Source: Cristatella mucedo (lineage: Eukaryota; Bryozoa; Phylactolaemata; Cristatellidae). Taken from it: DNA of 64,000 bases. Below, in pieces: positions 23,700-35,170 of this stretch; positions within the stretch are counted from its first letter, which is position 1, and the number at the start of each line of letters is the position of its first letter. The DNA lies in NCBI GenBank assembly GCA_009760855.2, contig WPIO01000008.1:9723001-9787000 (forward strand), read 5' to 3'. The notes beneath the pieces are model-generated. The model ran no database searches. It was not told the DNA's origin and saw only the letters and a program-made list of their open reading frames with translations. The position numbers and the translations under genes were made by a program.

Positions 23700-25360
23700 C
23701 GGTACAAGAAAAACATAAGAAGTAAATACGAATTCACGCAAGAGCAGCAGTTCGTGCACTAGCAGTTTGTATGTAATACCGAGCCCAAAGACGTCATAGA
23801 TGTGGCATGGAAATGAAATGCAGTCGAGTGCATAGATGCATGTGTGTGCCTTAGTGGCCATGCACAGCCGAAGTTGATGTATCAAAGTGAAGACGAAGTG
23901 AAGACTCTCAGACCACTACTAGCACTGTGCTGTGCTTACTTTTGCTTTATTTTATAGGCAGTGGGCCAAGCAAACACGTTTGGGTGGGGGTGACGACTAC
24001 TTGTCTACGTCCTCAACGGCCATGTGGGGAAGACTTATTAGTAGAGTCGCTGCTTTGTTTTTATTGTAGACAATTGATTTGGTTTACCAACTGGGTTGAG
24101 GCTTATAGTTTATAGTGAATCCCATTCGAAGTTTGGGTCGAAGGCTTAGTAGCTTTGGTAGCTTTAGGGTGTTGTATTTTTGCAGATAAACGGTTAGTCA
24201 GGTTACAATCCAGCTTTGCTCAAGCTTTAGAGCCATATTCTGCTTCGCACCACCACCGAAGACCATTTTCTGCTGACTACCATTGAGCACTTCATGATTT
24301 GGCTCCAAAACGAGCACTTTTGTCACTCCCTACGGTGCAGCGACAGAATGCAGCACCTGTAAGCATGCCTCAACCTGCATAACCAATACCGACAAGTATA
24401 ATAACGATAGATTTCACAATTGTAACACATAGGAAAGAGACCGGTGTTTTTGTAACTCTTATATGCAGTCAAACATAAACTGCCTTTCAAAGTACCTACA
24501 CCTCCACAGGATCCATACAGTAAACAAAATCAGAAGATTATCTGAGCCAGTATGCATTAACACCGTTGATGTTGTGCAAGCTCTACTGGCACCCTCGTAT
24601 CTCGCTGCGTATAAAGCTTGCTCCTCATTAGAGTGACAGGAAAATTTGTTCAGCGATTCACCTTACCATGGAAAGTACGTTGCCAGGATTGTATTCGAGA
24701 ATTGCAATTTCACTCGGGCTACTGAGACCTCTCGGCATGAATGCTTTGCTTCTGACATGATTTTCGTATTTGTCAGAGGTGCCCATGGATAACCAGACGA
24801 TGATCTGTGGAAACAATTACTTCCGATCAACGGTTCTGCCCTGGAGCCCAAAAGAAGCTCGCCTCCGTCAACTGCTGCTGGTCGACCGTTCCTGTGGAGT
24901 TGTTCGCATGTGGTTGCACATGAACGTACACAGCGAAATGTAATAATCAATTGGAGATTCGAGCAGCCGATTCCTAGTCAATTTGAAACGCACTGCGATT
25001 GAAGCCGGGCTGTCGATTGCTGTGGATTGTCGTGCATTGTCCAAGGTTGAACGGGCAGAATGGGTTGAAAGTCTGTAAGCTCATAGTGAAAACTATGTAG
25101 TGTGATAATTAAAGCTTCGAGAAGTCATGTTCTAGTCAATTTGAAACGAATTGCAGTAGAATCCATGCCGTTGCCGTTGACTGCCATGCTACACTATGCT
25201 TTAAAACATAATAATACTTTGGCAACGTCAGGCAATCTGTAACTGCTATTTCAGCCCTACAGCTGACAGCAATTGGTTTTGTAAGTTTAATGTTTCCTTA
25301 ATCAGCACTGGCTCGAGATACAGCCGGTTTTTGTACCTTAGTGTCGAGTACATTTCCTAT
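23700..25360. other. No gene recognised
   Basis: No supported coding block. Sequence of the CAATTTGAAACG-CGATTG-GAATCC type near 24960-25160 resembles the CAATCGA-rich satellite at 48-52 kb and may be a stray, diverged piece. Confidence 0.25.
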
Positions 25361-25525
25361 GGGTCTTAGCCCAGGGGTAAGGTGCTAGCTCTTCATGAAC
25401 CAGGTCCTGGGTTCGAGTCTTGCAGTGGGCGATCCTTTCTTGCCAACCGCAAGCAGTGGTGGAAGCTATTACGGCTCCTCTGCAGCCATAAAAATGAGGC
25501 TTCTGGGTCGGCTACTACACTAGTG
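25361..25525 (+). repeat. tRNA-derived SINE, family B, diverged copy
   Basis: The head reads TTAGCCCAGGGGTAAGGTGC (A-box-like) and GGGTTCGAGTC (B-box-like). The body keeps GTGGGCGATCC, CAAGCAGTGGTGG, TTACGGCTCCTCTGCAGCCA and AAAATGAGGCTTC. It has a different tRNA-like head from the 17 and 45 kb copies but the same body. Confidence 0.7.
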
Positions 25526-25744
25526 TATACTTATGTACATGCTATGGTCAGCCGCATGCACAAAACCAACGAACCACTTCCTTGGCTGAATTGAGGCATT
25601 GCATCTTTTTCCTTACGAGACTTGACACGCCACACTCGGGCCGGCCGGCACAGATAACCAAATGTGATTCAGAAATCGGAAAGTTTAACGCTCACAATCG
25701 GCTCTGCCAGCTGATGTCCTGTTGAATCTGCACGAAATCTAGAA

Positions 25745-26575
25745 GTCCTGTTCCAAAGTGACTTTTTATTAGACATCCACATCAGCTCCACAGTCACGTG
25801 TGCCTATTTTTAGCTACACAACATTGCTAAAATTCGGGCTTGTTTAGACATCTAAACTAGTCCATGAATGTGTGGCATCCTGTCTCGACTTCTGCAACTT
25901 ACTGCTTGCTGGTCTACCGGCGTGTGCTATCAGGTGCATACAGTTGGTGCAAAACACTGCTGTAGCAAGGCTTGTCTATGATGAGCAACGCAGTTGCCAC
26001 ATCACACAACACCACTGCTCTTCGACCTGAACCGGCTTCCAATCAAGCAGCACATCTAGTTCGAGGTCCTGTCACTCACTCGTAAGTTCCTTCATTCTTT
26101 GGCTCCAGCCTACCTATTTAATCTACTCCCCCACCAGGCCAGGCATAGTACCACCAGCTTTTTTGACTCGAATCGTAGTGATACCCCCAAACCAAAAATT
26201 ATTTGGAGACCTCGCCTCTAGTTAGTTTGCTCCCTAGGCTTGGAACTTCATTTCGACTGAGGTCACGACATTCCCTGACTTGACGACATTTAAAAGGGGG
26301 CTTAAATAAACATGCCTGCCACGAATTTACTGGATCCTTGTGATTCATTCTTTGTGTGCTTACGGTTGCTGATACTGCATGCTACCACTAACCATATTCC
26401 ACCTGCTGACACTACATGTCACCTCTAACGATGTTAATATTATGCTTGTCGACATTGTGCATGTGACCACTTGTCATTTGATCATGCTTCCTCTACAGCA
26501 TATGCAAAGTGCCTATAAAACAATAAGGTTCTCTGAGGGTGCTAGACAAATGTAATACAATTGTTGTTATTTCAT
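25745..26575 (+). repeat. LINE copy, 3' portion
   Basis: It aligns with 32905-33715 over its full length: ACATCAGCTCCACAGTCA, TTCGGGCTTGTTTAGACA, CTGCTTGCTGGTCTACCGGC, CCAGCCTACCTATTTAATCT and the terminal GGTTCTCTGAGGGTGCT plus A/T tail. Many substitutions and frameshifts; inactive. Confidence 0.8.
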
Positions 26576-27380
26576 TAATAAGTCAAACTTTAGAATAAAA
26601 GTAGGCAAAAGTGATAGGGCGAGAGACAGGAAAATTAAGAGGCGAGAGGCACATGCAAACCATTAAGGTTTTGTCAACTAGCCATTTCATTGTTCTATAA
26701 ACTGACACAATAGCTTCCACACTTGCTGCCCTCTAATTAAAGACAGTGACAGTCTTAGACATTCGTACAAAAACTATACGTTATGCTAGGTTTTTTGGCA
26801 CTTCCTCATATGAGTCCGTGTTTATTCACACATTCATACTTGTACCTTCACCTTCATACTGCAACAGTGCTGTATATTAAATGCTGCTACTCCACACGGA
26901 GGCTGTGTGTGAGCGACTCGATAACAACTGCTGCTCCGCTTAAAAGTGTATGCTGAGGCTACAGAGAATGGCAGCATTACCGACGATTGAGAGAACTTGT
27001 TTAATTCTTTCAACTGTGCGTTCAATTTAGTCAAACTACACGTCAAATAACTTAAAAGTAACACTGAGAAACGCTAGGCAAGGTAAGTGTTGAAAAATAA
27101 AATTTGCAGCAAGAGTAGTGGACAAATGAGCCAGAAGATGCCGGTTGCCGGCAACTGGCCCTCACGATAGCTCGGAGAAAACAAGTAAAACCATTGGCAT
27201 ACATTACCGCACACATATGAAAAGTACCAGCTGTAAACTGACTGACCTGGGGGCAGGCAAGAGAGAGCTAATATTCAAGTCGTGGACATAGCATATTGCA
27301 TGTGGACATAGACGTTGCTCGAGCTTGCTAGTAGCTTGCTCGCAGTGGGTGGGAGACTAGCTCATAGCATACAAGCTAGC
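26576..27380. other. No gene recognised; possible 3' UTR of protease gene
   Basis: It lies immediately downstream, on the minus strand, of the protease stop codon at 27381. TTTATT at about 26820 is AATAAA on the minus strand and is a candidate polyadenylation signal. Confidence 0.3.
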
Positions 27381-27981
27381 CTACCAGCCAAACTCGGCAG
27401 CCAGCCGCGGATTGAGTTCCCTCAACTCAGCTCGAAGGGCAGCCATTGTCACGCCTGCTTCAAACGTTCTGTATGAGCGACGCATCGCTTTGTCGTATGC
27501 TGCGGCTGCATCATCGCCCTTTGGCCGCATCAAGTAATGACCGCTGGGTAGGCCACACAAAAACATGGCAACTAACTTGAGACTTCCGGTCGGCCCGTCG
27601 TAGCGAAACACGGGACAGCCGGAGGCACCGTTCATGAAAAAGCAGTCGACAAAAACGTACTGTCCTCCCTGGACGAGCAGTGAGTCCTCAGCATGCAGGT
27701 CCTTTTGCATTCGCGCATCCTCGAGTTTGACAGCAGCATGGTAGCGATCCAGCTGCAGCAGCGCATAGTCGGCAGTTTTGGCCAGTCCGCAGCAGTCCAT
27801 CTGCTTAGGACTCGCGCGATTGTGGCCGACCAGATAGACACTGCCGGCAGTGATCGGACTCTTCGAGAAGTCCAACGAATTCTTCTGGAAGCCACACTTT
27901 GGAAAGCTGGGCACCGACGAGGCTGCACACAGATCGAACTCCAGGACGATGGCATCAACGCCCTCTAGCACTGCAGCTGGC
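27381..27981 (-). CDS. FAM111-like trypsin-fold protease, last exon (Ser half)
   Basis: This exon encodes the C-terminal part of a cytosolic or nuclear-type serine protease. The acceptor at 27982-27983 has a pyrimidine tract (TTTGCATCTTCCATAG). The frame then reads PAAVLEGVDAIVLEFDLCAA, GSVYLVGHNRASPKQMDCCG, TADYALLQLDRYHAAVK and VDCFFMNGASGCPVFRYDG, followed by LVAMFLCG, and stops at 27381. GASGCPVF fits the nucleophile motif G-x-S-G-x-P, preceded by the DTCFF-like strand typical of FAM111 peptidases, which cleave DNA-bound proteins in vertebrates. The catalytic Asp could be in VDAIVLEFD or in ADYALLQLD. The phase (2) joins exactly to the exon ending at 28653. An open frame continues upstream past the acceptor but is probably intronic. 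Confidence 0.7.
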
Positions 27982-28276
27982 CTATGGAAGATGCAAATAA
28001 AACGGTTTACAATCTTCGATATCTGGTCCGTATCTAGTTCGAGCACACTCCAATGCATGTCACGACTGTGCCAATTCTGCTGCTGCAGCACTATCGCTTT
28101 CAAGACACTCACATGGCATCGTGGAAGTGCATGGCAAAAAAGTAACTTATTAGTGACAGCATAATTACAGCCAGCACAACCGAAATACTTTATCAAAATT
28201 AGGCCAAAACACCACGAAATATTGCCAGTGTTATAAAAACTATCTATAAATTGTCTACTATAAATTATCTCCTCAC

Positions 28277-28323
28277 TGTCTCTCTCTCTCTCCTCTCTTT
28301 CTCTCCCTCTCTCTCTCTCTCCC
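28277..28323. repeat. Short (CT)n tract
   Basis: An imperfect CT run between two exons of the protease gene, (GA)n on the coding strand. Confidence 0.85.
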
Positions 28324-28652
28324 TTCTTGCTCTCGTTTGCAGTTAGCTAGGGATAGGAAGAGGCAAATAAGGATAGGAATACCGATAGAACTAAGGGTAG
28401 AACGTTGTGCTAGAAAACCTGTCCGAGAGTTGCGACACAAGTGCACGGTTCCTTCTAAATGAAATAAAAAAAAAAAGAGAGTAACGTCACCTACTCCAAG
28501 CTAATGCCTTTGACACTGCGGATGCTGCAGGCTGGATGCACAGGCCCGCGCATGAGTAGAAGAGGTAATAGCCCAAGCGTGCCGGGTCACTAACCACGGG
28601 CTACTCCGTAGGACGGTTGGTTTGCACGGCAAGCACTCGACAGATGCCTTAC

Positions 28653-28896
28653 CTTCGCCGAAGTTCAAGTTCGTGCTCGCTGCTCCAGAAGTTTCCGTCG
28701 TGGAACGAGAAGTTCGCTATCACGACCACGCCTTTCTGCAGCTCCCAACAGCGGCCGGCGCAGTGGCGGCCACCGCAGCCGGCGGCGCCAGAGTGACTCG
28801 AGCACGTGAACACAACTGTAATAGGTCGCAGCAGGCACTGCGACGAGGCGTCGCGGATCGCCGGATACAGCAGCCCTACTTGCAGCACATTGCACG
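28653..28896 (-). CDS. FAM111-like protease, middle exon
   Basis: The minus-strand frame reads GLLYPAIRDASSQCLLR, LQKGVVVIANFSFHDGNFW, SSEHELELRR and ends at a strong donor (GGCGAAG then GTAAGG, exon end 28653). The two leftover bases plus the first base of the next exon give Arg in frame. Three nearby acceptors (28896, 28878, 28875) share the same phase, which matches the donor of the upstream exon at 30711. The content suits the beta strands between the catalytic His and Asp, but no single motif proves it. High GC gives competing open frames on both strands. Confidence 0.5.
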
Positions 28897-29388
28897 CTCA
28901 CAGACCCCAGTGGCAGTTCCTGCTCTGCAGCGATCTCTCCTGTGATGGGGGAGCCTTACAGCTCTTGAAATCGTCACTCAGATTTTTCTAGCTTAACCAA
29001 GGTGCCTCTGCAGCAGGCCAGTAGAAAATTTTCCAGAAAACCCACGATCTCGACGAATGAGCGAACCCTAAAGATTGCTGCGCATTTAAGTGGACAAGCA
29101 GAGGCACGTCTCTCAGGCCTCCGTTAGCGACAATCGCAGGGCTCGAGTGAGAGCCGCAAAAAGGTGAAGAACGCAGAGATGACGGCCTGCAGCACCCTAG
29201 GAAGCATGTCTGCGGCAGTGGCAGGCGATCAAGGTTTGAGACTCTTCGGCTGTGGCTCTTTTCGGGCGAAAGTATTGGAGCGTTGCATCACACTCGCAGA
29301 GTTGTGGGCTAGAGTGTTTTTATTGAAGATCGTGGCAAAACGTTAGGATTCCGTTAGCCCAGCGGCTTCTGGGCAATAGGTCTATTTA

Positions 29389-29766
29389 TCAGTGCAGAGT
29401 AATGAGCCAGTCGTCCATTTGCTGGCCAGCATAAATACTTATGGCCACGAATGCATGCATGCGCTTACAATTGCGAATCGAGCACCAAGCAGCAAATATT
29501 GCACCAGTTGAGGCCGGCGACCAGAGAGTGTATGCGAAGCACGGCTTAAGTCGCTTCAAACGAACAGGGGAACCCATGAGCTGTCTGCTGCGTCCTTGGC
29601 AGCCCATGAATGGCTGAGTGTTTGCTTGGGTGACCTTTAACAGCCGATGCAAAGAAAGCAGCAATTTAAAATACAGAACGACAGCAGGATCGTCTGTCGT
29701 AGGACTGCCAAGGAGCGCAAAAGCATTCGACTTGAGCAGGCTTATTTCCACGACTGCCCTTCTCAC
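29389..29766 (-). CDS. Unrecognised open frame inside protease intron
   Basis: An open frame of 125 codons contains VVLYFKLLLSLHRLLKVTQ and KPCFAYTLWSPASTGAIFAA. I see no known motif and no clear splice signals, and it lies within the intron between 28.9 and 30.7 kb. It may be a transposon remnant or chance. Confidence 0.2.
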   Translation of the reverse strand: MRRAVVEISLLKSNAFALLGSPTTDDPAVVLYFKLLLSLHRLLKVTQANTQPFMGCQGRSRQLMGSPVRLKRLKPCFAYTLWSPASTGAIFAAWCSIRNCKRMHAFVAISIYAGQQMDDWLITLH

Positions 29767-30183
29767 TCAAATATGCTTCTCTCAGTTTCTCATTATTTGT
29801 AAGATGAACTTTGCTGGCTATTGTATGCACATTCAAAGCTACTGAGGTCTTGAGTAAATTTAAGGTCGGCTACAGTAGTCACTTCAAACTGTTTTTATTT
29901 TACTTCACATGGCTGATAAAGTTGCAGAGCATTAAAAAACATTAATGCAGGTAGTGAGACATGGTAATGGTGACCCGCCTTAAGCGGTAGATCTACAGTG
30001 AGTCAACTCGGGCTTCAGGTGTATAAAAGGCTTGCATAATTTGATGCAGACCTGCAATTCACACACCCCTACCGTGTTCAGGCAGACCTTATCGGTCTTT
30101 GCATTTGCCAACACACCACACCACGATCACAAACATGAAAGTAAACGTTGGCTTACTCAGCAGCTTCGTTTACATAAAAAAAG

Positions 30184-30351
30184 TACTAGCTGATTTAACA
30201 GCCTCTCTTTCTATAGCGACAGAAGAGCCTTTACGGCTATCACCACCGCTTGCAAGTGGCGATAAAGGATCGCCCACCACAGGATTCGAACCCACGACCT
30301 CGGGGCTGAGGTCGTGAAAAGCAACCGCCTTACCTGGTGAGCCATCACGAC
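30184..30351 (-). repeat. tRNA-derived SINE, family B, copy
   Basis: On the minus strand it reads GTGATGGCTCACCAGGTAAG, GGGTTCGAATCCTGTGGTGG, CCACTTGCAAGCGGTGGTG, CCGTAAAGGCTCTTCTGTCG and ends TGTTAAATCAGCTAGTACT. The same family as 17416 and 44891. It sits in the first recognised intron of the protease gene. Confidence 0.85.
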
Positions 30352-30710
30352 TCACCACATAGCGGCTATCCTCGTTCCCTTCTTCTGCCCCAGCTTGTAG
30401 CACTATAGCACTGTATTCGGCAGAACTTAAACTCACGACCAGAATCGAGATGTGGGAGCACCTCATCATGCCCAGTGAGCTATTTTCTCAGCTTAATAGT
30501 AAGGATAAACTAGACTGAACAAGCTGCAGCAGCTCTCGCATGCATACAGTTGATCTAGCACAATCGGTATGCATCTGACTTCCACTTATACAAGAACAGC
30601 TCCAGCCAGCCGATCAGACAGACACTGACAGCACAGAAGGCGATCATCTGAGCAAATCGCCTAGCCACGCCATCACCGAGCGCAAACGAACCGCTCTCGC
30701 ATGGACTCAC

Positions 30711-30953
30711 GGCAGTCCTTCATCGTGTGCAGAGCAGTCACAAGATGTCGATTCCCCACCAGGAATCCGGTGGCCGTCAAGTTAAGGGGATGTACCAGAA
30801 CGTGACACACGCACTCGGCAGCTTCCTCCAGCTGCCGGTAGACGTCGATCGGGTCTCCGTAGTCTCCGCGGCTGCCGTAGCTGCAGGCGTCTTCATCATC
30901 ACTTGTGCTGCTCTCTTCGCCACAGTCGTCACCCGAATCGACTTGAGCATCGT
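30711..30953 (-). CDS. FAM111-like protease, exon with catalytic His
   Basis: The acceptor is TTTTTCATGTGTCTTGCGTAG and the donor is GGACTGCC then GTGAGTCC. The 243-nt length has phase 2 in and phase 1 out, the latter matching the next exon. It encodes an acidic, Ser/Asp-rich linker (SGDDCGEESSTSDDEDACS), then DPIDVYRQLEEAAECVCHVL and TATGFLVGNRHLVTALHTM. The last segment is the standard trypsin-fold beginning, G-x-GFLV-x4-VTA-x-H, with the catalytic His in TALH. Placing His here and Ser 2.7 kb downstream is the expected order for one split protease gene. The acidic linker suggests an N-terminal regulatory region upstream. Confidence 0.7.
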
Positions 30954-31213
30954 CTACGCAAGACACATGAAAAATACAGTATTTCCAAGCAGGCAGACAG
31001 AGCTGCACGAGTGCCAGTGGGTGGGGTGCACAATCGTCACGTTAAAAATAACGGCAACAGCGAGTCTCACCACACTAGGTGGCCAGCAGCTTGCACCGAC
31101 ACCATCGGCTGCTGGCACATGCACGCCTATCTAGTGCACAAAGTTCCTGCTGGCGAGCAAGCAAGGGCAGAGAAGGCGAGCAAGAGAGGGAAGGAGCAGC
31201 AGCAATGTAAACG

Positions 31214-31372
31214 GCAAGGCTGGGTTTGGCCAAAGGATAAGTAAGGCACTTGCACATGCCGGTCCAGTGCCTGAGTTCGAATCGTGCAGCAGGCAAGTCT
31301 TTATTGCCCGGTGCAAGCAGAATTGATAGCTGCGATAAGGCTCTTCTGCTGACACCCTGAATCAGTGGGAGC
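31214..31372 (+). repeat. tRNA-derived SINE, family B, diverged copy
   Basis: TTGGCCAAAGGATAAGTAAG, GAGTTCGAATCGTGCAGCAG, TCTTTATTGCCCGGTGCAAG and GATAAGGCTCTTCTGCTGAC follow the family-B order with many changes. Confidence 0.6.
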
Positions 31373-31489
31373 AGTGATGGGGTACAACTCGCCAATGGCC
31401 CTCCATGGACTGACCTAGAGCACGCACTGTGCACTGTGGCTGTGTCACCTGACCAGTCGGTCAAGCCACCTTTCTTGATTGGACAGCAC

Positions 31490-31736
31490 TGAAAAGGTCA
31501 GACTCTGGCCCTTCGTCGGTGCAATCATTGCAAGACCCCATTTTTTCCCAGAGATTTAAGGGCGGGCAGGCAGTGTCTCTGCAGCAGCCATCAACACCTA
31601 TGTCACTTAAGCAGTCACCGTGATCTAGTGTGGCTTGTACAGTCTTGGCCTCTAATTGATCGTCGGCCGGTCTGCATACCCCCAACCCCAAGCCTCTTGA
31701 GGATTTCAGATCTTTAGCTGCTTGGAGCCATGTCAA
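31490..31736 (-). CDS. Possible upstream exon, unknown
   Basis: The minus-strand frame reads TWLQAAKDLKSSRGLGLG, QLEAKTVQATLDHGDCLSD and CNDCTDEGPESDLFS. A possible acceptor (GAGAACGGCAG) precedes it. A weak phase-1 donor (TTTTCA then GTGCTG) would suit the next exon at 30953. It may be N-terminal protease sequence. No domain recognised. Confidence 0.3.
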
Positions 31737-32405
31737 CTGCCGTTCTCTAGTGGTCGATGAATATAATAAACCTTCAGGCCAGATAAGCTACTCCAGGTTC
31801 TTTTAAGTAGCCGTGGCAACCTAGACAGCCTATCATGCTCACTAGTGTTCCAGTAAGTTCGAGCCCGATGGCAGGCATTCAACTATTGCCTGCTTCAAGC
31901 TGGCTGATAGCTGTAAACCTTGCTATTATAAAGAGGCTTTTGAGCCAGCCGACATTCTACTTTCTTTTGTTTTACAGGTATGGCTGTGACGACCTCACTT
32001 CGGCCCACTGACGACAGGAGGGATGGTGCTCAAGTCAAGATGATGCTCTTGCCTGGGATGATCCACCAGAGTCAAGCAAGCCTAAAAATAGATAGCGGGC
32101 AAGTCCATCGGCGCTAGCATCGAGTTAGCCCTGGGGTCAGATGACGATTTCTGACCGTGAGATCTTCGGCTGCAGATGATCCAGCAGACTGCTGTGCACA
32201 TGCACACACCGCGAATACATAGAGGTGGGAGGAGGCAGCAAGCCGAAGCTGAGCGTCCCGGCTTTGGCATCTGCTGCCGAGAACTGCTCCGGCCAAGGTT
32301 CGATCGATTTCAGAGCTGAAATGGCCCTTCTTTCGCCAACAAACCACAAACCAAGGTAGCAAATGAATTCTTGAAATAATGTACTTCCATCTGCCTCTGG
32401 TCGTC

Positions 32406-32643
32406 TCAAGAGACTCTCGCTGGATGCTTGCTGGCACTACTAAGTAGCAACTGTGAGTGTGCACGAGAAAACTCTCGAACATCCTTGTGGCAACATCCAA
32501 GAAGCCCGGCCATTAGGCTGACCTCAAATGGACCACCTGCGAGTGCACTTCCGATGATCAGCAGGATTCGACCAGCGTCAATGTGGCCTCGGCGAACGAC
32601 TCCAAAGCTGGACAAGCAGCCGACCTGCCATGTACTGCTCTGG
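32406..32643 (-). CDS. Possible upstream exon, unknown
   Basis: A good acceptor (TTAGCTTTTTCCTGTGACATTCCAG) opens a frame reading SSTWQVGCLSSFGVVRRG, AGRILLIIGSALAGGPFEVS and LMAGLLGCCHKDVREFSRA. It closes at a stop near 32406 without a clear donor. An adjacent frame (ICYLGLWFVGERRAISALKS) is open from 32409 down to 32137, so a frameshift or missed splice is possible. It may belong to the protease gene. Confidence 0.35.
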
Positions 32644-32904
32644 AATGTCACAGGAAAAAGCTAAGCTATTACCAAGCAATATATTAAGTATCTGGGCCCT
32701 GAAAACATCAAAAGTGAGACGTGGAATGGCAGAGTTTTTGTTTGTTTAGATACTTATGACCCAGGGGCTTGGAAAAGTCTCAAAAAGTTACAACAATGTT
32801 CCATGGTGCCCAGATTAAGAATATTCTCGTGTGCACACACGCGTACGTGTACACAAACACGTACACGCAGCCACATAGAACACAACAAACGACTTATTGT
32901 TAGA

Positions 32905-33715
32905 CGATCACATCAGCTCCACAGTCAAGTCTGCCTACTTTTAGCTACATAACATTGCTAAACTTCGGGCTTGTTTAGACAAGGATAATACGTCTAAGTT
33001 GGTCCATTCATTTGAGACATCCCGTCTTGACTTCTGTAACTCACTGCTTGCTGGCCTACCGGCATGTGCTATCAGGCGATTACAGCAGGTGCTAAACTCT
33101 GCAGGTAGGCTTGCCAGTCATGGGCGGCGCTGTTTCCACATCACACCACTTCTCACCGACCTGCACTGGCTACAAGTCAAGCAACGGATTGACTTCAAGG
33201 TTTTGTCGCTCACTTTTAGGTCACTTCATTCTATGGCTCCAGCCTATCTGTCAGATATACTACCCCATCAGGCTAAGCATCGTACCACCTGCTTTTCGGA
33301 ATCCATCAGTCTAGAAATACCTCATACAAACCTTAAATCCTTTGGAGACTGTGCATTTAGTTCATATGCTCCCAAAGCCTGGAACTCCCTCCCGACCTGC
33401 GTCAGAACATCCCCTGACCTGACCACATTTAAAAAGAACTTAAAAACACTCTTATTTAGGACAGCATTTAGTGGGTCTCGTGATTTGTCCTTCACGTGCT
33501 TATGCGTGCTTACACTGTGCATGCTGCCACTAACCACAATTGCATGCTGACCCTGTGCATGTCACCTCAAACTAAGTTATTCCTGTTGTTTATCAAGCAT
33601 GATATTACTCACCATTCAATTGCATTTCCCTTGCAACAAATGTAAAGTGCCTAAAAAGAGATTGAGTTCTCTGAGGGCACTTTATCAAGTGCATTAGTAT
33701 TATTATTATTATGAG
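32905..33715 (+). repeat. LINE copy with best-preserved C-terminal frame
   Basis: An open frame of 183 codons (from 32999) reads SRLDFCNSLLAGLPACAIRR, HITPLLTDLHWLQVKQRIDF, KVLSLTFRSLHSMAPAYLSD and FSSYAPKAWNSLPTCVRTSP. This is the conserved region after the reverse-transcriptase domain in CR1/L2-like non-LTR retrotransposons. The 3' UTR ends with GAGATTGAGTTCTCTGAGGG and a TATTATTATTATTAT tail. The 5' end is truncated, so it cannot move by itself. Confidence 0.9.
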
Positions 33716-33999
33716 CTGAAAAAAGATTTAAAGCCACAGCAAGTACCGACGACAGGTGATTAATATATCCGACACAAAAACGTTACGGTTCGGTGGCTGC
33801 AGCTGCTACTGCTGATTGGAGCAGTTTGCTAGCAGTAGGATGAGCATCAACTTCGTCAAATTGAATGATGATAAAACCAACTTGCCAGTTATTGGAAAAT
33901 ATTATTATACTAAGAAACTGGAAAGCCGATCCCTCAAAATGGGCTCGGCTACCATATCTTCAGTGGCATCTGCAAGCAATTTAAATGAATAAAAAAAAA

Positions 34000-34136
34000 G
34001 TACCATTTGCATTGTGCCAGAGAACCTTAACGGCTATCACTACTGGTTGAAGTTGGTTATATTGGATCGTCCACTGCAGGAATCGAACCCGCAGCCTTAA
34101 TCGTTAAGACCGAGCACCATAGGCTATCACAGCCTA
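34000..34136 (-). repeat. tRNA-derived SINE, family B, diverged copy
   Basis: On the minus strand: GTGATAGCCTATGGTGCTCG, GGGTTCGATTCCTGCAGTGG, and TTAAGGTTCTCTGGCACAAT in the body. A-box, B-box and body order are as in the other family-B copies. Confidence 0.65.
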
Positions 34137-34149
34137 GTAATTTGGATGT

Positions 34150-34545
34150 TCAGCTCCAAAGTGACCTTGAACTAGACGAATACATTAGCTCCAAAGTCAA
34201 CAATGCATACTTTCCGATCTGTAGCATTGCAAAAATAAGGACCACGAAAAATTCACGGCTGCCTATGCATCGATACCACATTCAAGCTGGTCGTTTGTGA
34301 TATCCCGTACTGGCTTCTGTAACTCTTGTGTAACTGCCCATAGATTGCTGGCAAGTGCTATCGATATATGTATCCAGGCTCTAGTCCACAGCTCTCAACA
34401 CAGGACTTCAAGGCATTGGCTTTGGATGCTCACTAATGTGGCTGATCCCATTACCAGAGCACAATCTGAATGCAGCTGTGTTTGTAATTGCAACTCCCTC
34501 TCGACTACTTTGAAAATAAAGGACCCGAGGGTAGGGGGTTGAAGT
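34150..34545 (+). repeat. Possible degenerate LINE remnant
   Basis: ACATTAGCTCCAAAGTCAAC, CGATCTGTAGCATTGC, GATATCCCGTACTGGCTTCT and TAACTC echo the order seen at 32910-33040. Beyond that similarity fades. Confidence 0.4.
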
Positions 34546-34599
34546 GAGGGCTAAACTGTACACAAGTTTCTACCTTTTCAACACGAAACTTAGACACAC

Positions 34600-35170
34600 T
34601 GGATCTGAGAGGCTACAAGCGTAAGGACTCATTGCACTACACTTATAGCAGTTAGGCTTAAGCGGGAACTCATGGTGATAAGGCCTCATCCATTGGTTTT
34701 CTCAGTGCATGCAAGCAAGTACCCAGCACCCATGAGGGGAGTGGAGGCTGGGCAATATCATTTGCCAATCGGGCGATCTATATATACAGGCACGAAGGCT
34801 ACTTGTAGTACAGACAGCTGACAGACACGAGGCCAACAGCTGATGCATAGCAATTCTATTGGCCTACTAACCAGTTGACATACAAATTACTAGAGCTCAC
34901 TGCCTGTGGACTCACTTCACTGAGTCATAGTAGAATTAAACGTCTATGACAAACCACTCCTGGAAGCAATGGTCGCCATCACTGAGTCATAGTAGAATTA
35001 CACGTCTATGACAAACCACTCCTGGAAGCAATGGTCGCCATCTTGTCGAGTGACTTGGAGAGAAGGGCTTTAATTAGTAGAGATTATTGATTCCCAAGTG
35101 AGACAATTTAACACCGTATCCCCTAGTATAGAAGTAAACTCTGACCTTTAGGCGAGATACAGCCGAGCTA
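34600..35170 (+). repeat. LTR-like element with 62-bp tandem duplication
   Basis: A TATA-like CTATATATACAGG at about 34776 is followed by sequence also seen, diverged, at 44040-44300 (GCTCACTGCCTGTGGACT, TGAGTCATAGTAG, CTTTAATTAGTAGAGATT). Within it 34919-34980 is repeated at once as 34981-35042 with a single mismatch. Ends were not resolved. Confidence 0.4.
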
